Assembly: GCA_020217165.1 (NCBI GenBank)
Contig: JAIWOE010000116.1
Coordinates: 1-12,367 of the forward strand
DNA from: Desulfovibrio sp.
Lineage (GTDB): Bacteria > Desulfobacterota > Desulfovibrionia > Desulfovibrionales > Desulfovibrionaceae
Length of the DNA stretch: 12,367 bases
Direction of reading: 5' to 3'
Part shown: positions 7,178 through 12,367 of the stretch, piece by piece
Layout of the letters: each line of letters opens with the position of its first letter
Position numbering within the stretch: position 1 is the stretch's first letter
Made by a program: the position numbers and the translations under genes
Notes under the pieces: model-generated
What the model was told of the DNA's origin: nothing
Database searches by the model: none
Seen by the model: only the letters and a program-made list of their open reading frames with translations

Positions 7178-7211
7178 AAAAAACGGGAGGCTTCCCTCAA
7201 GGGGCCTCCCG
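7178..7211 (-). terminator. Intrinsic terminator for the glycosyltransferase transcript
   Basis: CGGGAGGC (7184-7191) pairs with GCCTCCCG (7204-7211), and within the 12-base loop CCCT can pair with AGGG. Six A residues at 7178-7183 become a U-tract on the minus strand, so it fits minus-strand termination, about 190 bases after the glycosyltransferase stop. It lies 35 bases after the receptor stop and could also act on that transcript, though without a U-tract on the plus strand. Confidence 0.7.
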
Positions 7212-7258
7212 CGCTCCCACCGGCCCGGGGCCAGTGTTGCATCCCTCGTGTCACGTCC

Positions 7259-7285
7259 CCGAAATAAGACGTCATCTTATTTCGG
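7259..7285. repeat. Perfect 11-bp inverted repeat
   Basis: CCGAAATAAGA (7259-7269) and TCTTATTTCGG (7275-7285) are exact inverse complements separated by CGTCA. The arms are AT-rich in a GC-rich setting and no T-run follows on either strand, so it is not a typical terminator. It resembles a protein-binding dyad, but no gene start lies next to it. Confidence 0.75.
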
Positions 7286-7293
7286 AGAGGACC

Positions 7294-7323
7294 GTCCGCC
7301 AACATGCGTGGATTTTGGCGGAC
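7294..7323. repeat. Perfect 9-bp inverted repeat
   Basis: GTCCGCCAA (7294-7302) and TTGGCGGAC (7315-7323) are exact inverse complements with a 12-base loop. It begins eight bases after the previous dyad ends, in the gap between the convergent receptor and glycosyltransferase genes. A T-run is missing on both strands. Confidence 0.7.
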
Positions 7324-7403
7324 TCACGGTGCCTGCGGCTCCGGGGCTCGCAGAAGGCCCAGTGATGCGCCCCCATATATAGACATATTTTGAGGACGCA
7401 ACA

Positions 7404-9038
7404 CTAGACCGGCTGGGCTTGCGGCGTACAGCCCGTGGAATCCAGGCCGCGCAACTCCTGCCAGCGATCCAGCCATTTGTAGAAGAATTTCACATCGTTC
7501 CCCATCACATTGCCCTGCCCTGCCCAGTTCAGGGCACTGCGCACGGACGTGCCCGAGTTCTGGCGATGCACGCACGTCACCGTGCCGCAGTACCAGACCT
7601 TCCATCCCGCCAGGCACAGCTGCAGGTCGTGGTCGGTGTCGTCAATCTGGGAGGGGGAATAGCGGATGTCGAACCAGGGCGCATCCTTCAGGGCCGCCAC
7701 CCGCAGCAGGTGCTGGCAGCCCATGACCACGCGCGTTTCCCGTACCACATCGTACAGCCCGATGTCGTACTGCAGGTGCGGCGTGGGCAGGCTGACCCGG
7801 ATGGCCTGCTCCGTGCTGACCGACACGTGCCGGTACAGGTACTGCAACAGGGGGCGCTCGCCAGGGAACACCACCTTGCAGCCCACGTTGCCCGCACGAG
7901 GATCCGCCTCCGCCACGGTGAGGAAATGCGCCAGCCAGTCCGGCTGCAGAAAGACATCGTCATCCAGAAACGCCACATACTCGCTCTGCTGCACCGCCGG
8001 CTGGCTCAGCAGCCAGTTGCGGGCCGCCGGCGCACCAACATTCACCGGCAATGCAATCAATTCCAGCTCGTTGTGGGGAAAGCGCTGCCGGGCATGCTCC
8101 ACCACCTCCCGGCTGTGGTCACTGCAGCCGTTCAGCAGTACCAGGATGCGCGCCGGTCCTATCTCACAGCCGGCCAGGCTTTGCAGGGTTTCCCCCAGCA
8201 CCGTGGCCTTGTTGAAACTGTACAGGCAGATGCAGACTGATTTTTCCTGCACCAATGCGTGATTGGGCACAAATGGCGCAGCGAGGGCCTGCATGCGCAA
8301 GGCATATGGCGTGGTGAAGGGGTCCAGAGCCCTGGCCTTGGCGTACAGCTCCTGGCAGGTCTCCAGGGCACCCTGCCGCCGCCACATCTCCGCGGCGCGA
8401 CTGAGGGTGAAGGGGTCCCCCTGGGCCATGGGAGCCACCCGCTGCCACAGAGGCAGGGCATTGGCATCGTCCCCCATGGTGGCAAAGTGGTCGAAAAGCC
8501 GCTTTTCCCACAGCGGCGCCAGCACCTTGGGGCATTGGAAACGCTGCAGGGCGGCATCCGGCGCACGGCCTTCATACAGGTCCACCCGCAGCAGCAGGTC
8601 GGCAAAGAGCACGGCCATGGGGTGCCGGGCAAGCATGTTTTGGCAAATCCTGCGGAGCTCCTCGGCGTGGTGCTTAAAGAGGGCCCGGCGCACTTCCTCG
8701 TACACCTGCGGTTCCGGGTTGGTGGCCAGCAACACCTTGCGCACGGTGTCGATGTTGGGAAACAGGCCGGACTGACTGCCAATATGAAGAATATCCGGAT
8801 CAAAGGGCGATAACTGCACCGCCGCCTTGACGGCCTGCTCAAACATGGCCGCCACCGGCCGTGGCAAGTGCATGGGTCCCTCGGCCAGCACCCGGTTGAT
8901 GAACGCTGCCGCCAGGGGTGCGTCTATCTGAAATGTATTGAGATAATTGCGATAGCTCGCCGCGGCTTCGGCCAGGTCCAGGGCGCCGAACTCGCCGGTG
9001 GCGAGTTCCGGTTTTTTGGTGGACAATTGTTCATTCAT
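7404..9038 (-). CDS. Family-2 glycosyltransferase with N-terminal helical region
   Basis: A 544-residue protein. Residues about 20-255 are helical and TPR-like, with motifs such as EMWRRQGALETCQELYAKA, suggesting a protein-interaction region. A GT-A fold follows: a CICLYSFNKATVLGETLQSL start (269-288), VNVGAPAARN (332-341), the DXD-type metal and sugar-nucleotide site FLDDDVFLQPDWL (357-369), and DDTDHDLQLCLAGWKVWY (466-483), which holds the likely acidic catalytic region. There is no signal peptide or membrane helix, so it should act in the cytoplasm. Donor and acceptor are unknown; surface polysaccharide or protein glycosylation are both possible. AAGGGGG lies seven bases before the ATG. 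It is divergent from the NYN gene and no other glycan gene is adjacent. Confidence 0.88.
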   Translation of the reverse strand: MNEQLSTKKPELATGEFGALDLAEAAASYRNYLNTFQIDAPLAAAFINRVLAEGPMHLPRPVAAMFEQAVKAAVQLSPFDPDILHIGSQSGLFPNIDTVRKVLLATNPEPQVYEEVRRALFKHHAEELRRICQNMLARHPMAVLFADLLLRVDLYEGRAPDAALQRFQCPKVLAPLWEKRLFDHFATMGDDANALPLWQRVAPMAQGDPFTLSRAAEMWRRQGALETCQELYAKARALDPFTTPYALRMQALAAPFVPNHALVQEKSVCICLYSFNKATVLGETLQSLAGCEIGPARILVLLNGCSDHSREVVEHARQRFPHNELELIALPVNVGAPAARNWLLSQPAVQQSEYVAFLDDDVFLQPDWLAHFLTVAEADPRAGNVGCKVVFPGERPLLQYLYRHVSVSTEQAIRVSLPTPHLQYDIGLYDVVRETRVVMGCQHLLRVAALKDAPWFDIRYSPSQIDDTDHDLQLCLAGWKVWYCGTVTCVHRQNSGTSVRSALNWAGQGNVMGNDVKFFYKWLDRWQELRGLDSTGCTPQAQPV

Positions 9039-9080
9039 GTGAGAGCCCCCTTGCGGTGCAGCGCGAGTTGTCCCTTAGTC

Positions 9081-9107
9081 ATTGCAGCATTTCCAATGTG
9101 TTGCAAT
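9081..9107. promoter_or_regulatory. Dyad in the glycosyltransferase upstream region
   Basis: ATTGCA (9081-9086) and TGCAAT (9102-9107) are exact inverse complements; a further CA/TG match next to one G-T position extends the symmetry to nearly nine bases per arm. It lies 43-69 bases before the glycosyltransferase ATG, where an operator or leader hairpin would sit. I found no convincing minus-strand promoter around it. Confidence 0.3.
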
Positions 9108-9209
9108 AGATAAATCGCACGGCGCCCAGCCTCGCAGACTGTGATTTGATGCAGAAGGCGCAGTTCGCCCTGCTCCGCAACCTTGAAGGCGGTCGCAACG
9201 CGATGTATA

Positions 9210-9239
9210 TTGAGACGATTCGGCGTTCGCCCTTATATT
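9210..9239 (+). promoter_or_regulatory. Sigma-70-type promoter of the NYN-domain gene
   Basis: TTGAGA (9210-9215, five of six) and TATATT (9234-9239, five of six) are separated by 18 bases. Transcription would start near 9246 and give a short leader of about 28 bases with AAGGA (9263-9267) six bases before the ATG. Confidence 0.65.
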
Positions 9240-9273
9240 GACAGACCACATCGGCCCATAAAAAGGACATTGC

Positions 9274-10041
9274 ATGCCATACCCACGCGGGAAGACCATC
9301 TGTTTTATTGACAATGCGAACATCTATCGCGGAGTCGGCAAGGCTGGCTGGCGCATCGACTGGAAAAAACTGCAGGAGTTTATCGAGAAAGGCGGGCCTG
9401 TCTGGCAAACGTATCTTTTTGGCACGGACATGACGTCGCCCTCCGGCGCGGAGGCCTCCCCCTCCTCAAGCGACGCCTTTTACCACTTCGTGCGTAGCCA
9501 GCTGCATTGGCACGTGAAGCTCTACGAGCCCAGGTCCTATGTGACCACCTGCCGCAATTGCCAATATACCCGCTCCATGCTTGAAGAAAAAGGCGTGGAC
9601 GTGGGCATTGCCACCAAGATGCTCATTTTGGCCCTGAACAAGGGCTACGATACCGCCATTCTCATGAGCGGCGACGGCGACCTCTACGAATGCGTCCACT
9701 ACATCCTGAACCTGGGCATTCGCGTGGAGATCATCAGCTGGAAGGACCAGTTGGCGCGGGAGATGTTTGACATCGCATCCAACGTGACCTTTTTTGACGA
9801 CATTCGCAGTGAAATCGAACTGATTCGCGAGGCCCGACCTGACACCCGCCCAGACTACCGCAACGACCGCGGCGCCGACTACGCCAACGACCGCAGCCTG
9901 GAAATTCGCCCCGGGCGGCCTAATTACCAGGAGTACCGCCCCGAGCTGAACAACGGCGAGGAACACGCCTCCGACGACTACGACGACCTGGCCGACTCTG
10001 GCTATGCCGAGGACGACGAGCCCTCTCCAGGCAATCGCTAA
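9274..10041 (+). CDS. NYN-domain protein (LabA/DUF88-like), predicted RNase
   Basis: A 255-residue protein with a PIN-like NYN fold over about residues 6-178. Acidic residues expected at the metal site are visible: Asp13 in CFIDNANIY, Asp109 in EEKGVDVGIATKML, and Asp134/Asp136 in AILMSGDGDLYE. The family is predicted to cut or process RNA, but no substrate is known here. A CRNC motif (93-96) in the middle of the domain could bind zinc. After residue 185 the tail is rich in Asp, Arg, Tyr and Asn with no fold apparent, probably disordered. It has its own promoter and a good ribosome-binding site. It converges on the CofD-like gene through a strong hairpin, so it is a neighbour of the GAK pair rather than in its operon. 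Confidence 0.9.
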   Translation: MPYPRGKTICFIDNANIYRGVGKAGWRIDWKKLQEFIEKGGPVWQTYLFGTDMTSPSGAEASPSSSDAFYHFVRSQLHWHVKLYEPRSYVTTCRNCQYTRSMLEEKGVDVGIATKMLILALNKGYDTAILMSGDGDLYECVHYILNLGIRVEIISWKDQLAREMFDIASNVTFFDDIRSEIELIREARPDTRPDYRNDRGADYANDRSLEIRPGRPNYQEYRPELNNGEEHASDDYDDLADSGYAEDDEPSPGNR

Positions 10042-10069
10042 GCCAGCGTCCTTTTCCCCTCTTGGAGCG

Positions 10070-10110
10070 CATACACGGGAGGCGCCCTGCGGGGGTTCCT
10101 CCCGTGTATG
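10070..10110. terminator. Strong hairpin between convergent genes, probable bidirectional terminator
   Basis: CATACACGGGAGG (10070-10082) and CCTCCCGTGTATG (10098-10110) are exact 13-base inverse complements with a 15-base GC-rich loop. It starts 29 bases after the NYN stop and lies about 60 bases past the CofD-like stop. Position and stability favour termination in both directions, but neither strand has a U-tract, so factor-assisted termination or transcript-end protection is equally possible. Confidence 0.55.
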
Positions 10111-10121
10111 TATGCATGTGG

Positions 10122-10163
10122 GTGTTGCGTTTGGTGTGGACACGCATTGTGCGGACGCAACAC
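10122..10163. repeat. 9-bp inverted repeat just beyond the CofD-like stop codon
   Basis: GTGTTGCGT (10122-10130) and ACGCAACAC (10155-10163) are exact inverse complements; two G-U pairs and a G-C pair can extend the stem in RNA. The inner sequence contains a small GTGT/ACAC hairpin. The right arm is part of GGACGCAACAC, which recurs exactly at 7394-7404. Confidence 0.5.
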
Positions 10164-10169
10164 GAGGAA

Positions 10170-11384
10170 TTACACCAAGCTCAGTACATGCTCGATGACC
10201 TTGTTCGGGTCCGCGTATGGCGCGCTCTGTTCCGTCACCAGTTCCACATCCAGCACTTCCACGCCAAACCGCCGGATTTTTTCCAGATACAGAGGATGCG
10301 GATACTTGCCACGACGAGTGTCGATGAACACGAAGTTCAGCAACCTGTCCCGCGCCGTGCTCTGGCTGCAACTTTTTTCTAAATAAAAGAGAAGATTACG
10401 GACGGCATCAAACAGGCCCATGCCCAGCATTTCCGGATCATGCCCCAAATTTGGCACATAGACCTTGGGACAGTTGGCCTCGGCAATGGCCGCCCCCACC
10501 CCGCGAGGCAACAGGTTGGCAATGAGGCTGGAATAGTAACTGCCCATGGGATAGCAAATGATCTCCGCCGTTTTGATAAGGTCCGACACCTTGCGCCGCA
10601 CCTGGGGGGGCTCCACCTCCTCCGGGGGCAGGCCATCGTCGCGGAGGTCGCGCTCCCGGGTCAGGAACAGCCGCTTGATGGGACTGGTCAGGGGCTCAGC
10701 CTCCTTGCCCGTGAGATTGTGCTGACCGGGGATGATGGTCCCGTCGGTCAGTTCCGCGGCCAGATTCAGATCCATGTTGATCACCGGCCGCACAGCGCCC
10801 CGGGCCTCCACCAGCTTGGAGAACAGGTAGATTACCGGATCTATATGCCTGCCGTAATTGAAAAACCCCCCGGTGAGAATCAGGTTCCCAATGGACGCCC
10901 CGCGCAGCTCGAAGTTATCCGGCATGCGCTCGGAAAAAAACCGCAAGTGGCTGCGGATGAGCTTGCGCATGGGATCATGTATGCGGGTGATGAGGGGATC
11001 CTTGCCCTCGATGAGTTTGCGCAGGCGCTCGCGCAGGTCTGCCGGCTCGGCGTCCTTGGGGAAGCGGTAGGCAAAGAGGTCGAAGATCTGGGGATTGCCC
11101 TGCAGGGAACGGTCCGCCAGGGCCATGAGCCGGTTGCGCAGGTCCCCCACCCCGAGCATGTTGAAATGCTTTCGGATTTCCGCAGAGCTGCCCCCGGAGT
11201 CAAAAGGGGTGATAATGTGGATGGAATTGTGTGTATAGTTGATGAGTTCCTGGGAGAGGGCCTTGAGGGCCGTGCCTCCGGAAAAGAAGAGCACCCGAGG
11301 ACCCAGATGCGGCGCCGTGCGGTAGCGGGCCACCTTGACCGGGTCTGGTACGCTTATATGGTGCGTGATTTGAATGCGTTGCAT
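10170..11384 (-). CDS. CofD-like protein of the GAK system
   Basis: A 404-residue protein of the CofD/YvcK superfamily. CofD transfers a phospho-lactyl group in coenzyme F420 synthesis and YvcK binds nucleotide sugars; the GAK branch has no known reaction. The N-terminal nucleotide-binding motif LFFSGGTALKALSQEL (32-47) and the loop ITPFDSGGSSAEIR (58-71) match the superfamily, as does GASIGNLILTGG (162-173). A later GSYYSSLIANLLPRGVGAAI (281-300) corresponds to the family's GSLYTS-like segment. At about 400 residues it is longer than most YvcK proteins. The ATG at 11384 has GGGAG eight bases upstream; a GTG at 11441 is open in frame, but it lies within a strong hairpin and adds a low-complexity stretch. 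It follows the HprK-related kinase by 90 bases, probably in one operon. Confidence 0.88.
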   Translation of the reverse strand: MQRIQITHHISVPDPVKVARYRTAPHLGPRVLFFSGGTALKALSQELINYTHNSIHIITPFDSGGSSAEIRKHFNMLGVGDLRNRLMALADRSLQGNPQIFDLFAYRFPKDAEPADLRERLRKLIEGKDPLITRIHDPMRKLIRSHLRFFSERMPDNFELRGASIGNLILTGGFFNYGRHIDPVIYLFSKLVEARGAVRPVINMDLNLAAELTDGTIIPGQHNLTGKEAEPLTSPIKRLFLTRERDLRDDGLPPEEVEPPQVRRKVSDLIKTAEIICYPMGSYYSSLIANLLPRGVGAAIAEANCPKVYVPNLGHDPEMLGMGLFDAVRNLLFYLEKSCSQSTARDRLLNFVFIDTRRGKYPHPLYLEKIRRFGVEVLDVELVTEQSAPYADPNKVIEHVLSLV

Positions 11385-11415
11385 GGGGGGCGCTCCCGGC
11401 GCAGAGAGTGAAGGC

Positions 11416-11450
11416 GCGCCGTCCGCTCCGCATGGCGGCACGGACGGCGC
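11416..11450 (-). repeat. Strong hairpin between the kinase and CofD-like genes
   Basis: GCGCCGTCCG (11416-11425) and CGGACGGCGC (11441-11450) are exact inverse complements. Inside, CCGC (11428-11431) pairs with GCGG (11435-11438) around an ATG triloop, with a two-by-two internal loop between the stems. No U-tract follows, so a terminator is unlikely; an intercistronic stability or processing element that sets the ratio of the two proteins is a reasonable guess. Confidence 0.6.
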
Positions 11451-11456
11451 AGGCTG

Positions 11457-11473
11457 CTGGCGTGACGCGCCAG
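11457..11473 (-). repeat. Short hairpin directly after the kinase stop codon
   Basis: CTGGCG (11457-11462) and CGCCAG (11468-11473) are exact inverse complements with a five-base loop, one base beyond the kinase TAA. With the hairpin at 11416-11450 it makes a tandem pair filling most of the 90-base gap. Confidence 0.5.
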
Positions 11474-11474
11474 T

Positions 11475-12367
11475 TTATTTGATGAGGGAGGCGCACCAGT
11501 CCGCGGCGGCGTCAAAATCCACCCCGCCGGAAAGTTCGTACACCGGGCAGCGGGCCAGCAGGGCGCGGTAGGCCTCCATGGTGTAGGGCGTTTCCTTGCC
11601 CGGGCCGTAGAACAGACCGGCCGGCTTCATGAAGGCGGGCATCAGGTCGTCCCGGGAGCCCAGGTCAATCTGGGCAATCTTCAGGGGCCCGCCATCACGG
11701 GTCCAGTTCAGCAGCACCAGCCCGCTCATGGCCGAGGCCAGAAGGAACTTGCCGGGGCCGAAGCACTCGTCGATGAAGGCGTCGTACTTGTGCTCCAAAC
11801 TCCAGAGTTCGTCCAGGGGCAGGGACTCGAACTCCTCGCGCTCCTCCTCGGTCATCACCGATGTCAGATCCGGATTGTTGAGGATGGTGCCGGGGTTGAT
11901 GCGCGGCATCTTGGCCACGCCGAACATGGAAATGCCTGTGGCGGGATCGTCATACGGCTCACCGCCCTTGACCATGAGGCGGTCGTTGGACACGAACTGC
12001 GTGCCCCGGCGCATGATGTGCAGTGCCAGGGTGGACTTGCCCATGCCCGAGAACCCGGCCAGGGCCAGCCCCCGCCCGTTGCGCGCCACACCTGCGGCGT
12101 GAAAGAGCAGGCTGCCGCCGTCCAGGCAATACTCGATGAAGCGGTTGTTGATGAAGTTGACAATCTGATTGTCATTCTGCAGGCACGGCCCCAGGGCCAG
12201 GTGCCGCCCTCCCCCAAAGGCAAACAGCAGTCCCGTGAGGCGCTTGCGCACCAGCCGACCGTCGGGGAGATCCAGGAATTCTTCCTTGATCTTGGTCTTG
12301 CCGGGATCCGGCTGCTTGGCGGAAAAGTCGATGCCCCGGGAAGCCAGGACCGCCGGGTCCGGAGCCG
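11475..12367 (-). CDS. HprK-related kinase B of the GAK system, 5' end outside the window
   Basis: The last 296 codons are present and the frame is open to the window edge, so the start is not seen. HprK phosphorylates a serine of the phosphocarrier HPr; this relative keeps the P-loop GFSGMGKSTLALH (Walker A at bases 12033-12056), an upstream LLFHAAGV recalling the HG motif before the HprK P-loop, and FVSNDRLMV recalling its acidic strand after the P-loop. The segment around NNPDLTSVMTEEEREEF is acidic and unlike true HprK. The GTG at 12251 should not be taken as the start, because codons upstream (including PDPGKTKIKEEFLDLPDGR) continue as plausible protein. Substrate is unknown. Pairing with the CofD-like gene identifies the GAK set. 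It ends with TAA, followed by two hairpins. Confidence 0.87.
   Translation of the reverse strand, partial: APDPAVLASRGIDFSAKQPDPGKTKIKEEFLDLPDGRLVRKRLTGLLFAFGGGRHLALGPCLQNDNQIVNFINNRFIEYCLDGGSLLFHAAGVARNGRGLALAGFSGMGKSTLALHIMRRGTQFVSNDRLMVKGGEPYDDPATGISMFGVAKMPRINPGTILNNPDLTSVMTEEEREEFESLPLDELWSLEHKYDAFIDECFGPGKFLLASAMSGLVLLNWTRDGGPLKIAQIDLGSRDDLMPAFMKPAGLFYGPGKETPYTMEAYRALLARCPVYELSGGVDFDAAADWCASLIK

Larger units (their letters stand above)
7233..7405. repeat. Long-distance inverted pair enclosing two perfect inverted repeats
   Basis: AGTGTTGC-A-TCC (7233-7244) can pair with GGA-C-GCAACACT (7394-7405): eight pairs, one mismatch, three pairs. The inner sequence holds perfect inverted repeats at 7259-7285 and 7294-7323 and a shorter CTGCG/CGCAG pair near 7333-7353. 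The right arm overlaps the last base of the glycosyltransferase stop codon. It could be a multi-branched RNA fold or a chance arrangement. Confidence 0.3.

Noticed and set aside
11385..11441. Upstream GTG start for the CofD-like protein
   Set aside because: It adds 19 low-complexity residues, lies in a strong hairpin, and the ATG at 11384 has a suitable ribosome-binding site.

Overview
The window is GC-rich bacterial DNA that reads like a chromosomal segment from a deltaproteobacterium close to Desulfovibrionaceae. The clearest lineage signal is the pair at the right edge: an HprK-related kinase and a CofD/YvcK-like protein that match, from memory, the uncharacterised 'GAK' gene set described mainly in Desulfovibrio-type sulfate reducers. 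No database search was possible, so lineage and families rest on motifs visible in the sequence. I see no mobile element, CRISPR array, tRNA or rRNA.

Left part (1-4966). rimI, tpiA and the first codons of secG form one tightly packed minus-strand cluster. A Nudix hydrolase gene runs the other way; its ATG overlaps the ATG of rimI, and its 3' end overlaps the 3' end of an inositol-monophosphatase-family gene by 11 bases. That phosphatase is the last gene of a second minus-strand operon in the order double-GAF protein, mreB, phosphatase. mreB and the phosphatase share a TGATG stop/start.

Middle (4967-9273). A 646-base region without a confident gene holds a likely promoter for the GAF-mreB-phosphatase operon, an operator-like dyad next to it, and the leader of a chemotaxis receptor. 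The receptor has two membrane helices, HAMP and PAS domains and a signalling domain, with almost no periplasmic part. It converges on a minus-strand gene for a protein with an N-terminal helical region and a family-2 glycosyltransferase domain. The 255 bases between them are crowded with inverted repeats, one of which is a good terminator for the glycosyltransferase transcript.

Right part (9274-12367). A NYN-domain (LabA/DUF88-like) predicted RNase has its own good promoter and converges, through a strong hairpin, on the GAK pair. That pair is an HprK-related kinase B (5' end outside the window) followed by a CofD-like protein. The 90-base gap between the kinase and the CofD-like gene carries two tandem strong hairpins. 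The remaining GAK genes (ATP-grasp, amphipathic and XXXCH proteins) would be expected nearby, outside this window.

Most genes are housekeeping: ribosomal protein acetylation, glycolysis, protein export, cell shape. The least understood content is the GAK pair, together with the structured intergenic DNA around it.
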